From contig NZ_MBSS01000016.1 in the NCBI RefSeq assembly GCF_001695855.1, positions 1-64,000 on the forward strand: DNA of 64,000 bases. The letters are read 5' to 3'. This DNA is from Ensifer sp. LC163 (GTDB taxonomy: Bacteria; Pseudomonadota; Alphaproteobacteria; Rhizobiales; Rhizobiaceae). The notes under the pieces were generated by a model. The model was not told the origin of the DNA. It made no database searches and saw nothing but the letters and a program-made list of their open reading frames with translations. The position numbers and the translations under genes are program-made. Shown one piece after another: positions 52,888 through 62,101 of this stretch. Positions within the stretch are counted from its first letter, which is position 1. Each line of letters starts with the position of its first letter.

Positions 52888-53532
52888 TTAAGGAGCCGGG
52901 CAGGTTGAACATGTCCGGAGGTCTTCCGAAGTAATCGTCACCGGATGGGCGGGAATGGTGATGTCATTGAGCCCAAGCAGCGCGCCGAGGATGGGCAGGT
53001 CGAAGGTGATGTTCTGGCTTGCAAGGCGGATCGTGACCACTGCACCGTCTGGGCGGCCCCAGTAGCCGAGCCCCGAACGCTCATAAGTGACGACCACGTT
53101 ATTCTTTCGAAACCGCGGATTGATGTGGCACATCCCGGGACGTGCCCCGAGCGCAAGCTCCGGGCAACTCTCCGCCGCGGCGGAACCGTAAACGATACGG
53201 TTCAATTGACTGTTGCAGTTGACGCCCTCGCAGGTCCATATGCGCGGAAGGCCGGCTGGAGCGGGTCGGACGCCTGTTCCGACGACCAGGGGATCGGTGG
53301 ACTCAACAGCCGTAACCGGGTTGAAATTGGAGTTGACGGGATCAGAGACTGCCGCCAGGCGCGCTCCGTATTGCAGTGCCTTGACCGTCTGGTTCCACTG
53401 ATGCATGGCATAGCCGAACTCGACGAAGGCAGCAAACATCAGAATGACGAGCGGAAAGGTAATCAGCCCTTCGGTGAGGCTGACGCCGCGGGTATCCTGC
53501 CAGAAGGCGCCGACTGTGCGGAGGGTCACCAT
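52888..53532 (-). CDS. TadE-like pseudopilin (1)
   Basis: A 214-residue protein with a leader ending in Gly16 followed by VSLTEGLITFPLVILMFAAF; Glu at +5. This is the TadE/TadF-type class. The C-terminal region has two Cys pairs (CEGVNC, CSTC). It overlaps the next gene (53526-54005) by 7 bp. TadE/F pseudopilins are processed by the prepilin peptidase and are needed for pilus assembly. Confidence 0.86.
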   Translation of the reverse strand: MVTLRTVGAFWQDTRGVSLTEGLITFPLVILMFAAFVEFGYAMHQWNQTVKALQYGARLAAVSDPVNSNFNPVTAVESTDPLVVGTGVRPAPAGLPRIWTCEGVNCNSQLNRIVYGSAAAESCPELALGARPGMCHINPRFRKNNVVVTYERSGLGYWGRPDGAVVTIRLASQNITFDLPILGALLGLNDITIPAHPVTITSEDLRTCSTCPAP

Positions 53533-54005
53533 CCAATATACCTCTCTTCATGGGAGGAGTTGATGGTGATGGTGTCGATGCCGAGCCAGCCGAACAGAGG
53601 CGAAGTCTGGTAGAGATGCGACGTTTCGACGGTGATCGTGCCGTTGGTGCTGATCGGCGAAATATCGAGTGCCGCCGTACCCGGGCCCCAGCCTGGAACA
53701 CGCAAGGGTGTTCCCGTGGGCGGAATGGGGCTGCCATAAAACGCGATCTTCCTTGCAATATCTTCAGTGCAGTAAGAGGTGTATGTTGGAGATTGTCGGC
53801 AGCGCGACCAATAGCGCCCGGCGTCTCTGAGCCCCGCGTCGATCTGCATCCGTTCCCAAAAGATGTTGCCGAATTCGAGTATGCCCGCCGCAAACAGCGT
53901 GACGAAGGGCACCACCACCAGCGCCTCGGCAAGCACAGCGCCCTCCTCCCTCCGCCAGAAGCCGAGACAGAGCCGATGCCGGATCAGGTGTCGGAGCGCC
54001 ATCAT
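53526..54005 (-). CDS. TadE-like pseudopilin (2)
   Basis: A 159-residue protein with a leader ending in Gly22, then AVLAEALVVVPFVTLFAAGI, with Glu at +5. It has the TadE pattern (EFGNIFWERMQIDAGLRDAGRY). It overlaps tadG by 4 bp. Together with gene (1) it forms the minor pseudopilin pair that is standard in Tad loci. Confidence 0.88.
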   Translation of the reverse strand: MMALRHLIRHRLCLGFWRREEGAVLAEALVVVPFVTLFAAGILEFGNIFWERMQIDAGLRDAGRYWSRCRQSPTYTSYCTEDIARKIAFYGSPIPPTGTPLRVPGWGPGTAALDISPISTNGTITVETSHLYQTSPLFGWLGIDTITINSSHEERYIGW

Positions 54006-55606
54006 CGGACCAACTCAGCTTCTTCGCGCAGGAACTCATCGAGCGTGCCGCGTCCGCCCTGCCCGGTTATGTCGATGGTTTCGAGCGTCATATAGCGGTC
54101 GCTGCCAGAGGATTGGGCAGGTTTGACCAGAAACATCCGTGCGAAGGCCAGCGCCTTGACGCGGTCGTGCCCCGTCGGGTCCTCATGAATGCAGTTCACG
54201 ATCGCAGCGAAGATCTCCCTCCGGTTGCCGTACACACTGTCCGGATAGGTGGAGAGATCGTAGCCCTTGTGGCATTGCGGAATACCGGTCTCGCCACTCG
54301 GCGCCTTGTCCGCCAACAGATTCGCTTTGCCGAGCTCGTAGTTATAGACGTCGTAGGCAGACGGATTGACGCCGGCCGGTGTCGGCCCGCCCGGATAGCT
54401 GGAGGAATAGGCCTTGATCTCCGACGCCGGCGCAGCGGGCGGGGTGTAGCTAGGATTGGACTTCAACGGGCTCGGCTTCTTACCCGAATGCGTAATGTCC
54501 CAATACATGTTGACGTTCCAATTGTTGCTGGTCGCAATCCTGCCGCCGCCACCACCGATGCCCTGCATCGTCGCGCCATAGCCGAGCGGAACGGCATCAT
54601 AGGCCTGCTCTTCGGGAGAGTAGGACTTGCAACTATTACCGGACTGCTGCTGCGCCATGCGGACATTGCCTGCAGGCCGGTAGAGCGTGTTGTTAGTCTC
54701 GTTGTTGAACGAGCCGCCGTAAAGTCCGAAGCGCGTGTTGAGCCCATCCTCAACCGGCCCGGCCATCACGCCCGTCTTGGTTTCGAGATCTTCCTGCTTG
54801 TAGCAGACACCCGGCTTGCCGGAGCCGAGAGCCTCGGCCAACGCGCTAGCTCCATTGCCGAGGGCCGTTCGGAGGAAGCCAAAGTTACCGGGTCCGACGC
54901 TGTAACTGCCGCTGTTGTGCAACTCGATCTGCACGCCATAGAGATCACCGGCCGCAAACTTTTGGTGGTAGTCCCGGGCTGAACCCTCCGGGTCGCCCCC
55001 AGCCGGATCCTCGAAAGGATTGCAGATATAGATCGGCGTCACGTCGCAGGCGCTCGCCCGGTAGACTGCCACCGCCTCGGCGGAGACGCTGATCGTATCC
55101 CTGCTGAAACCCACCGGCAGAGGGAAGATCGTTTGCATCTGTACGCGCTCGTTCGGGACGAAGACCCAGGCGTAGGACGCCTCGTTTGAATTCGTCGTCT
55201 CCATCGATCCGGTGATGGGATCGTCATCGTTGGCGGGAATTTCCTTGAGAAATCGGACGTTGACCGTGCCCTTTGCTGGATCCCCGGCGTCGAAGGACAC
55301 GGGGTCGTATGAGCCGAGCGACATGCCGGTTCCGCCGCCGGCAAAGGCCGCGCTGTTGGTGACCCTCTTGATCGCCGCTTCGGCCCGCTCGATCGCGTCG
55401 TCGCGGCCGTCAAGCTCGCGGGCGCCTGCAAGCGCCATCGCGTCGACGGCGTTCTGAAGGTCGGTATGGAGATTGCTGCTGCGCCCGACATCGATGACCA
55501 GCAGGGAGAAGCCGAGCAGCAGCGGCATGGCAATCAGCGTCAAAGCAATGACGTAGCCGCGATGATCGTTCCAGAACCGTCCTATAGCCCTGTTCAACAT
55601 TGGCAT
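54002..55606 (-). CDS. tadG: TadG-like pilus assembly protein
   Basis: A 534-residue protein. The N-terminal TadG/PilX-like segment RGYVIALTLIAMPLLLGFSLLVIDVGRSSNLHTDLQNAVDA is the Flp pilus-assembly TadG signature (PF13400-like), a transmembrane helix with downstream helical part. The remaining 470 residues are a large periplasmic region with Cys pairs. TadG anchors or stabilises the assembly complex. It lies directly downstream of the short lipoprotein gene and overlaps the TadE-like gene. Confidence 0.88.
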   Translation of the reverse strand: MPMLNRAIGRFWNDHRGYVIALTLIAMPLLLGFSLLVIDVGRSSNLHTDLQNAVDAMALAGARELDGRDDAIERAEAAIKRVTNSAAFAGGGTGMSLGSYDPVSFDAGDPAKGTVNVRFLKEIPANDDDPITGSMETTNSNEASYAWVFVPNERVQMQTIFPLPVGFSRDTISVSAEAVAVYRASACDVTPIYICNPFEDPAGGDPEGSARDYHQKFAAGDLYGVQIELHNSGSYSVGPGNFGFLRTALGNGASALAEALGSGKPGVCYKQEDLETKTGVMAGPVEDGLNTRFGLYGGSFNNETNNTLYRPAGNVRMAQQQSGNSCKSYSPEEQAYDAVPLGYGATMQGIGGGGGRIATSNNWNVNMYWDITHSGKKPSPLKSNPSYTPPAAPASEIKAYSSSYPGGPTPAGVNPSAYDVYNYELGKANLLADKAPSGETGIPQCHKGYDLSTYPDSVYGNRREIFAAIVNCIHEDPTGHDRVKALAFARMFLVKPAQSSGSDRYMTLETIDITGQGGRGTLDEFLREEAELVR

Positions 55607-55702
55607 GCCCCTCCATCGCGGCGGCGTTGCCGTCGTGACGCGCTGTTTCTACTGCAGTCCTTTCCGGCGCTGCCGCCGTTTCTTAAACGCTGCCTTCTAA
55701 CA

Positions 55703-56005
55703 TCACTGCCCGGACATCGCTCCGTTGGACGACTGCGCAGGCGCGGGCAGGACCATCGCCGATGGCCCTCCACCGTTCTGATAGCTGCGGACAGCCCTAT
55801 GGACCACCTTGCCGTCGGCGGCGATGTGGGTGTTCTGTGCCACCCGCGGGAAGGGATCCTGTGTGTGGATGCCTTTGTTCGCTTCCACCGCGTTTCCAAG
55901 CCCGAAGGTGATCGTGTCCCTGTGGTTCATGTAGTCGGCGCAGCCGGTGACAAGGCTCGCAACAGCAACGACCAGCAGTGCGCGCCTACTTCTTCGCAAC
56001 AGCAA
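55703..56005 (-). CDS. Short CpaD-like pilus lipoprotein, probable TTG start
   Basis: About 100 residues. After an RRSRRALLVVAVASLVTGC lipoprotein signal, the mature part has DYMNHRDTITFGLGNAVEAN and DPFPRVAQNTHIAADGK, a pattern seen in CpaD-type proteins in Tad loci, but it is far shorter than typical CpaD. The only ATGs upstream (56041, 56020) lack a ribosome site. A TTG at 56005 has GGGAGG five bases upstream and removes most of the overlap with cpaC. I prefer it. CpaD is associated with the outer membrane. Confidence 0.7.
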   Translation of the reverse strand: MLLRRSRRALLVVAVASLVTGCADYMNHRDTITFGLGNAVEANKGIHTQDPFPRVAQNTHIAADGKVVHRAVRSYQNGGGPSAMVLPAPAQSSNGAMSGQ

Positions 56006-57473
56006 GTTCGCCTCCCACATTGAGATCGAGACGGTGGCCATAGGGACCTGTCACGCCTTCGCCATCGCGGAAGCGGCGCAGCATGTCCTTGTCGACCTCC
56101 AGGATGCCGAGCGCAAACAGCTCGACATCATTCGACGAGCGCGTCTGGTCGAGCGGAGTGTAAAGGTCCTCGCCGGGTGCTGCCGGTCGCACGATACGCG
56201 GCGTGACGACGATGACGAGATCGGATTCCTTTTTCAGAAAGCTGGTCGAGCGGAACAGCGCGCCAATCACGGGAAGTTTCCCCAATCCCGGCAATTGCTG
56301 GATGTCCTTGGCGTTGGTCGACTGCAAGAGACCGGCCATTGCGAAGCTCTGGCCGTCGCGCAGCGCCACCGTGGTCTTGGCCGCGCGTGAAATGAAGCCG
56401 GGATTGCCGTTGACGTTGATCGATGTGTCGAGCTCGGAAACTTCCGGCTCGACCTTCAAGCTGATCAGTCCGCCGTCGAGCACCACCGGCGTGAAGGACA
56501 GCCGCACGCCGAACGGCCGGTAGTCGGTCTGGGTCGCAACCGTCGCACCGTTGGCCACAGTTGTCAGGATCGGCACTTCACCGCCCGCGTGGAAATTTGC
56601 GGTCTCACCGCTCATCGCGATCAGGTTCGGCTGCGCCAGGCGGCGCACCAGCCCCTTTTGTTCAAGAGCGTTGATGACGACATCGATTTGGCCGCCGGAA
56701 ATTTCGAGCACCTTGGCGATCAATTGGCCGAAAGGCTGCATGCCGGTTGCCGCGCCGGCCGCATCCCCCAGCGTACGGACGAGTGCGCCGTCGTCTACCG
56801 CGATACCCTGGCTCGTCGTTGCCTTGCCGATGCCGTTCCTGCCCTGCCCCGACCAGCCGATGCCGAGGTCCCGGCCGGTTTGGCGCGAGGCTTCGATCAC
56901 CCGGACCTCAAGCATCACCTGCTGGGAATCGTTGACGCGCAACTGGTTGAGGACCGGCTGATCGGAATAGGATTGGGCAATTTCCAGCACCCGCTGCAAC
57001 TCAGTGGCGTCGCGGACGATGCCGGTCAGGCGGATGCGGTCATTCGAGTTGATCACCCGAACCTGCGACCCCGGCGAGGCGGAGCGGATGGCCGAGGCGA
57101 CTTCGCTGAAATCGCTGGCGATGCGGATATCGATGACACCGACAAGCTTCTTGTCGTCGTCATAGACCGAGATGTTCGTGGCCCCGGTCTTCTTGCCGCG
57201 AATGAACAGCGACCTGTCGGAAAGCGGCACCACATCGATCAGCTCGGCGCTGCCTATGACGAGATCCCCGAACGGCTTGGCGGTTCTGATCGTCATCGTC
57301 TCATTCGGCGGGAGGTTCACCTGCTGAACGGCCCCCCCGAGGTTGACGAATTTTTCCTGTGCATCGGCGCGTCCGGCCAGGCCGGGGCCTAAGACGCCAT
57401 AGGCCGAAACTACGGCGACCGTCGCCGCGAGGGCTTTGGCACGTGCCGCCCCCTTCAAGCTTCCCCTCAACAT
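55986..57473 (-). CDS. cpaC: Tad pilus secretin CpaC/RcpA
   Basis: A 495-residue outer-membrane secretin. A signal peptide precedes the N-domain (VNLPPNETMTIRTAKPFGDLVIG), a BON-like segment (RIRLTGIVRDATELQRVLEIA) and the secretin core (MLEVRVIEASRQTGRDLGIGW ... FRSTSFLKKESDLVIVVTPRIV). Its gate forms the pilus pore. It follows cpaB by 64 bp and overlaps the small lipoprotein gene by about 20 bp. Confidence 0.95.
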   Translation of the reverse strand: MLRGSLKGAARAKALAATVAVVSAYGVLGPGLAGRADAQEKFVNLGGAVQQVNLPPNETMTIRTAKPFGDLVIGSAELIDVVPLSDRSLFIRGKKTGATNISVYDDDKKLVGVIDIRIASDFSEVASAIRSASPGSQVRVINSNDRIRLTGIVRDATELQRVLEIAQSYSDQPVLNQLRVNDSQQVMLEVRVIEASRQTGRDLGIGWSGQGRNGIGKATTSQGIAVDDGALVRTLGDAAGAATGMQPFGQLIAKVLEISGGQIDVVINALEQKGLVRRLAQPNLIAMSGETANFHAGGEVPILTTVANGATVATQTDYRPFGVRLSFTPVVLDGGLISLKVEPEVSELDTSINVNGNPGFISRAAKTTVALRDGQSFAMAGLLQSTNAKDIQQLPGLGKLPVIGALFRSTSFLKKESDLVIVVTPRIVRPAAPGEDLYTPLDQTRSSNDVELFALGILEVDKDMLRRFRDGEGVTGPYGHRLDLNVGGELAVAKK

Positions 57474-57537
57474 TCCAGCCTTAGCCTCCTCTCGTCGAAG
57501 CCCGGCCTGCCCCCCTCAGAGCAGGCCGTATTTCATC

Positions 57538-58551
57538 TCACTGGATCAGACCCACCCGGTGTTCTTCACGTTTGGTCGTGTTCCAGACACCGACGGTCGC
57601 CCACTTGGGTTCCATCGGCAAGATGGGTTCGACCTGACGCTCCACGATTTGCACCTGTTTTTCACGCAGCGGCGTATTCATCCTGCTTTCGACCGAATTC
57701 AGTCTGCCTCCGAGGTCGTCGCCAACCTTCCGCACCAGGCGCTCGATCACATCGAAGCGCCCATCGTCAGACTTTTGCGCAATGTCGTTACCAAGTTCGA
57801 CTGCCATCGGACCTCCACCAAGATCCGCCACGGTGACCGGCCGTGTCTGCTCGACGTCGGCGGACGCGATATTACGCAAGGCCAGCGACAATGTGCCGAT
57901 ATTGGCGCCGAGCGTCAGGCGCTGCGCTTCGTCGGTCGTCACCTCGAAGGTCACGGTCTTGACGACCGAGGGTTCGTCCTTGCGCTCATCGGCCGTCTGG
58001 TCCACCGCCAGAACTTTCACGCCCTGGAGCAGAACATCGACGGAGGTCTGTTCGCTGCCATTTTTCTGGTTCTGCACAACCCGGGTCAGAAGGACGTCGA
58101 CGCGGTCCGAGGGACGCACGAAGCCTGCGACGCCGAGAACGTCGTTGACGCGGATGGAAACGGCCTTCATTCCCTGGTCGAGCGCCGCCGACAAGGTGGC
58201 CCGCTCACCGGCACCGGTAATCTTCGAGGAAAGCACCGGCTCACCGGGATCGATCGCCTCCATGGCATAGCGCGGCTCGTCATTGTTTCCAATCACCGCC
58301 TCGATCGCCTGGAACGAACCCTCGGGCCGCTCCTCGGACGGCCAGGGAATGGCCTTGAGGTTTTCGGGGCGTACCCGATCGCCGAAGCGCATGGCCTTGG
58401 CGGCAACGACAAGCGTTTTTTCCTGGGATGTCTTGGCGCTGGCGGCCGCAAGCCGCGCCTGTTGGTCGGCAAGATAGGTGCGCGTGGCAAAAACCGCAGC
58501 GAGGCCAAGCATGAGCGCAATAACAAGACTGATGATCGTCGAAGAACGCAT
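57538..58551 (-). CDS. cpaB: Tad pilus assembly protein CpaB/RcpC
   Basis: About 337 residues from the ATG at 58551 (MRSSTIISLVIALMLGLAAV). One N-terminal transmembrane helix is followed by an SAF domain (KTLVVAAKAMRFGDRVRPENL, VLGVAGFVRPSDRVDVLLTR). CpaB modulates assembly at the periplasmic side. The upstream frame to 58566 adds five residues and cannot be excluded. A hairpin lies 56-81 bp upstream, between flp and cpaB. Confidence 0.93.
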   Translation of the reverse strand: MRSSTIISLVIALMLGLAAVFATRTYLADQQARLAAASAKTSQEKTLVVAAKAMRFGDRVRPENLKAIPWPSEERPEGSFQAIEAVIGNNDEPRYAMEAIDPGEPVLSSKITGAGERATLSAALDQGMKAVSIRVNDVLGVAGFVRPSDRVDVLLTRVVQNQKNGSEQTSVDVLLQGVKVLAVDQTADERKDEPSVVKTVTFEVTTDEAQRLTLGANIGTLSLALRNIASADVEQTRPVTVADLGGGPMAVELGNDIAQKSDDGRFDVIERLVRKVGDDLGGRLNSVESRMNTPLREKQVQIVERQVEPILPMEPKWATVGVWNTTKREEHRVGLIQ

Positions 58552-58606
58552 CGTCGGTACTCGCACAATGGATAAAAATACTTCGAAAAGTCGTAACTAA
58601 ATTAGC

Positions 58607-58632
58607 GGAGAGGAGTTAACAAACCCCTCTCC
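58607..58632 (-). terminator. Hairpin between flp and cpaB (attenuator)
   Basis: GGAGAGG pairs with CCTCTCC around a 12-nt loop, just after the flp stop (58658). It probably lowers read-through into cpaB so that pilin is made in excess, which is a common arrangement in such loci. Confidence 0.5.
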
Positions 58633-58657
58633 TTCTTTTTCGCTCGCCTCGCGCGTA

Positions 58658-58876
58658 TCAACCGCCTGCCGGAGGAGTGGTGGGAGTCGGCGTGTATTGA
58701 GTCTGAGTCCAGAAGGTGCCCCAAGTACTCCAAGCTCCTTCCAAGTTGTTGCCGGCTGCTATCACGGTGCCAACAACCCCGCCGACAAGCAGGCCGAGCA
58801 GGATCAGATATTCGGTCAGCGCTACGCCGTCTTCTTCCCGCGCGAAAGCGCGTACTTTGGACAAAAGTGCTTTCAT
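58658..58876 (-). CDS. flp: Flp/Fap-type major pilin
   Basis: A 72-residue pilin. The leader (MKALLSKVRAFAREEDG) is cleaved after Gly17 before VALTEYLILLGLLVGGVVG; Glu at +5 and the following Tyr form the Flp motif. The C-terminal 20 residues are Pro/Thr-rich (TPTPTTPPAGG). It is the first gene of the pilus operon and would be the structural subunit. CpaA at 59201 is the cognate prepilin peptidase. Confidence 0.94.
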   Translation of the reverse strand: MKALLSKVRAFAREEDGVALTEYLILLGLLVGGVVGTVIAAGNNLEGAWSTWGTFWTQTQYTPTPTTPPAGG

Positions 58877-59200
58877 CGAGAATTACCTCCAGATTATTTT
58901 CTGCGTGCCGCTTGTTCCCCGGCTCGCCCCCGTCATTGAGACCACCTCTCCGACTGCCATGATTAATAATCTCTTAATTATTATATCGTCAACTTCTAAT
59001 GTGGAGTCATGTCGCACATCTATATTTTATGGTTAAAATCGGAACTTGGAGGAAACTGAATTGACGGGGATATACGCTACCGAAATACGACAGGCCGTAA
59101 TATTTATTGACAGAGGCCTAACCCAAAAGGATTAGAGATAACTTGGAATTAGTCGAAAGTTGCTGAAATTACGACCACATGACACGAAAGGGGGCAAAAC
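58877..59200. promoter_or_regulatory. Divergent promoter region between flp and cpaA
   Basis: 324 bp, clearly AT-richer than surroundings (58960-59130), as expected for strong promoters driving pilin on one side and the peptidase on the other. I see no palindromic operator I can support. Confidence 0.5.
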
Positions 59201-59722
59201 ATGACATCGATAATCGACATTATTACTATGATCTCGGTACTGCTTTTTCTCTATGCCGCCTGGAGTGATTTTCGCAGTTGGAAGATACCGAATACCGCCA
59301 TCCTGGCCCTTCTCGCCCTTTATTCCCTGCGCGCTTTGGCGGAATTGCTGACGAGCGGGGACGTCGGCGCGGCGCTCTTTTCCTCCACCGGGATCGGCGG
59401 CGATCTCGCGGCCGGTCTGCTGCTTTTCGTCCTCGGCGTCTGCCTCTGGGCCCTCGGCATGTTCGGCGCCGGCGATGCCAAGCTCTTCCTGCCGATCGGC
59501 CTTTTCATCGGCTGGCACGGCATGCTCCCCTTCGTTGCCTTCCTGCTGATCGGCGGTGTTGTGACATTGCTGGCGCTCAAATGGCCGATGCCGCTGCAAC
59601 TGGCGCATTTTTCGGTTGTTGTGCGCATCGAGGAAATCCGCGCCACGCGCAAGATCCCCTACGGTGTCATCATGGCCTTGGCGGCACTGGCCACGATGGC
59701 CGTGTCCTACACCAAGTCCTGA
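59201..59722 (+). CDS. cpaA: Prepilin peptidase CpaA/TadV
   Basis: A 173-residue membrane protease of the A24 family without the N-terminal methylase domain. The two catalytic Asp residues are in SDFRSWKIPN and GAGDAKLF. Several hydrophobic helices fill the rest. It cleaves Flp prepilin and TadE/F pseudopilins. It is divergent from flp. GGGGGCAAAAC precedes the ATG. It is the only prepilin peptidase in the window; whether it also serves the T2SS pseudopilins is unknown. Confidence 0.93.
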   Translation: MTSIIDIITMISVLLFLYAAWSDFRSWKIPNTAILALLALYSLRALAELLTSGDVGAALFSSTGIGGDLAAGLLLFVLGVCLWALGMFGAGDAKLFLPIGLFIGWHGMLPFVAFLLIGGVVTLLALKWPMPLQLAHFSVVVRIEEIRATRKIPYGVIMALAALATMAVSYTKS

Positions 59723-59771
59723 CAGTCCGCTGGCGGACCGGATAACCGTGCCTTCTTCCACGGTGCATCCT

Positions 59772-60335
59772 AAGCTTGACTTTGTACATTATGCGGCAAA
59801 GCAAAGCGCCTGTGCCATGCAGATGCGGGAGGTATTTTATGCATTTCCGGGTTCGACGGGCAGTGTCGATAAAGATCGTCGCTCCACAAAACGAGGCGCA
59901 CAGCAGCGATCGCATCTGTGAATGTGAATTCTGTTTTCTTGTACCATGCGGCGGCGTAAGGGCGCGTGGTTTGGCTAGAAAATCCCCCGCCCACAGCGTC
60001 ACGAGACTATAGAGCGCCAGGAGCGAAGGCGTCGTGCGGATGATGGCGTTGCCATTCCACTGGCGCTGGGTCTCCACCCCAAGATGGGCGCGTGTTTCGG
60101 CGAACGTCACTTCGATCTGCCACCGTCGAACGAAGTAGGCGATGATCTGGGTCGGCTCGAGCTCGGTATTTGTGCTCATGAACGCCTGCGGTTCGCGGCG
60201 GCCCGTCGGGTCTCGAACCAGGGTTGCGCGAAACCCGTCTCCAATTCGCGCAGCCACGATGCGTCTTTCAAGTCGTTTGAACAGTTGCTCTTCGCGCATC
60301 GGTCGCCGAAACTTCGGGTATTGAAGAGCGCGCAA
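59772..60335 (-). pseudogene. Degenerate DDE transposase fragment
   Basis: The minus strand encodes the C-terminal half of a DDE transposase: LVRDPTGRREPQAFMSTN, then FVRRWQIEVTFAETRAHLGV with the catalytic Glu in the RWQIEVTFAE helix, and QRQWNGNAIIRTTPSLLALYS. After about 59990 the expected continuation (AAAWYKKTEFTFTDAIAAVR) is in another frame, so there is a frameshift. The N-terminal half and the terminal repeats are not seen. The family is likely IS701/IS4-like. It marks the start of a decayed accessory zone beyond cpaA. Confidence 0.78.
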
Positions 60336-60379
60336 GTTGCGAAAACACCTTGGTGGTGGGAAAGGTCAATCCAAATTTT

Positions 60380-60548
60380 TCGATCAGGCTGTCGAGCCGA
60401 TCACCTTCCGGTTCCTCCGGCTCTATTCCCAATTCTTCAAGGATATAGCGAGCAACGAAATCGAACTCGGAATCAGTGTCGGTCCCCGGCGGATGTTGCC
60501 GTCTTCGGACTTGGTAACCCTGACATGGAAGTTTGAACCGCGTTCCAT
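60380..60548 (-). pseudogene. Fragment related to the small phage-like ORF at 62545
   Basis: Starting at 60548, one frame reads MERGSNFHVRVTKSEDGNIRRG, close to VRVTKNEDGSIRR in the ORF at 62545-62733. The frame then changes to DSEFDFVARYILEELGIEPE, a plausible acidic continuation. It looks like a broken gene of the same family. No known function. Confidence 0.4.
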
Positions 60549-60590
60549 TTGACAACTCTGACGGCTTCTACGCGGCCGGCGCGAAGCGTT

Positions 60591-60716
60591 TCAGTTCAGC
60601 GAGTTGCATGGGAAAAATCCTCGGTGGAGGTCGTATTCGGTCGGTGTTTCGCTGTTCGCGAGATGCACCGCGACGGTCTCCCGCAACGTGTCATCGCTAC
60701 AAGGCTCAATGGGCAT
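60591..60716 (-). pseudogene. Mini-ORF with shared head (MPIEPC..D..LRETVAV), copy 1
   Basis: A 41-codon ORF whose first 17 residues match the head of the ORF at 62545-62733; the tail is unrelated. The start is preceded by GAGGTGACCG. It is probably a truncated duplicate. Confidence 0.45.
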
Positions 60717-60774
60717 CGGTCACCTCGTGAGGCCGGAGGATAGGTCAATGCACATGCAGAATCGGCGGCCGAAG

Positions 60775-61806
60775 TCATCGGTCGCCTTCAAGTCGATCAG
60801 CGAAGAGGGAAGGATAAGGCGCGGTCGGCGCCTGTCCTGGCACGTATTGCTCCTGCCGCCGAGCAAGTACGACCCGGATGGCAAGGATCGAAGTCACGGC
60901 GACAACAGCACCGGCAATAACATCGGTCAAATGGTGGCCACCTTCAGGCAAGGTTCCGACAATCATTATCGAATTCAGAATGGCAGCCGGAGCGGCGGCA
61001 GGCCGGATATGTCGCAATGAATAGACGACCATTATTCCGACAGCCGTATGATACGAAGGGAAGGTCACCAACCCTTCGGCTTCTGCAACGAATAGATTGA
61101 AGGCCTCCCCAGATCGGAGCCTCAGCAATTCCGAATAATGCCACATCCCGGCCTTTGTCGTGAAAGCGTCAAACGCCTCCGGAGCCGGCTGGAAATGTGC
61201 ATATGCCCCGGCGGTCGGGAACGACGCCATTAGCGCCGCCGTGAACACCGACGACACGGCCAGCAGCGCCACGAACTCCAACAGCTTATCCGCACGTTGC
61301 GCCGCGCTATAGCCCACGAACAGGACGATTATCTGAGCCGTCAGGCTATGATAGGCCACCACGAGCGCGAGTGCGAACACAGGAGAGCCGTTAGCCGTCG
61401 CCAGAAATGACGGCCAATGGAACCCGAGCGCGGCATCCACCGCGGCTAGGCTTCCATCGATCAATGGCATGTCGGTCGCGGATGCCAAATACATGAACAC
61501 CCCAGTGACGAAGCCAAGAGGCAGGAATAGAGCGGATATTGAAACCAGGGCAATCAGGCTGTTTGCGATCCACCGAAGACCGCCGGCCGCTCGGGATGCA
61601 TCACCACGCACCCGATAGATGACAAATCGGCCGATCAGATAGGCCGCGAGAAACCCGCCCGCGATCTTCGCCAATTGGCTGATGTTTCGCGGATCAAGGC
61701 TGACCATCGAAAATGGCAGCCATGCAGCATCGACAGCCGCAAACAACACTGTCACGGCAACTATGACAAAGACTAGTCGGCGATTGTCCCTCATTGGAGC
61801 ATACAA
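60775..61806 (-). CDS. PAP2-family phosphatase (AUR1/PAP2_3-like) membrane protein
   Basis: About 343 residues with eight or so hydrophobic segments. The phosphatase motifs appear as TFPSYHTAVGIM and, later, GTLPEGGHHLTDVIAG, where His residues of the PAP2 site are retained. This spacing fits the AUR1-type subgroup, which act on phosphosphingolipids or phosphatidyl lipids. It lies alone in the accessory zone. A start at the fifth codon (61794) is also possible. The substrate is unknown. Confidence 0.85.
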   Translation of the reverse strand: MYAPMRDNRRLVFVIVAVTVLFAAVDAAWLPFSMVSLDPRNISQLAKIAGGFLAAYLIGRFVIYRVRGDASRAAGGLRWIANSLIALVSISALFLPLGFVTGVFMYLASATDMPLIDGSLAAVDAALGFHWPSFLATANGSPVFALALVVAYHSLTAQIIVLFVGYSAAQRADKLLEFVALLAVSSVFTAALMASFPTAGAYAHFQPAPEAFDAFTTKAGMWHYSELLRLRSGEAFNLFVAEAEGLVTFPSYHTAVGIMVVYSLRHIRPAAAPAAILNSIMIVGTLPEGGHHLTDVIAGAVVAVTSILAIRVVLARRQEQYVPGQAPTAPYPSLFADRLEGDR

Positions 61807-62101
61807 CTATTATATGTCGGCGCCATCAATGCCATTCTTTACTCAAGGTAAACGTCCTGCCTTACGAGCACGGGAAGGCAGATTCCCGCACATCGCAGGG
61901 CCACAGCGGCCATATTCCGGCGCAGAGTTGAGGCAACATTCGTCCCGAATGCTACGGTTTGCGCGGCATCGGAAAGCAGATGGCCGAGACTTGAGAAGTT
62001 TGTCGACGTTATACAGCCCGGCGGATGCCTCTACTGTTTCCTGCAGCACGTCGTCAGGAGTGGGCATTGGTCACTTCATGGGGAAGGAGAAGGAGGCGCG
62101 C
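61807..62101. other. Accessory intergenic region with a mini-ORF head, copy 2
   Basis: Contains at 61843-62067 (minus) a 74-codon ORF beginning MPTPDDVLQETVEA, a weaker match to the heads at 60716 and 62733. The rest is an Arg/Cys-rich stretch of no recognisable type. No other structure is supported. Confidence 0.35.

Noticed and set aside
57436-58575. 379-codon plus-strand ORF opposite cpaB
   Set aside because: Antisense of a confident SAF-domain protein; no motif.
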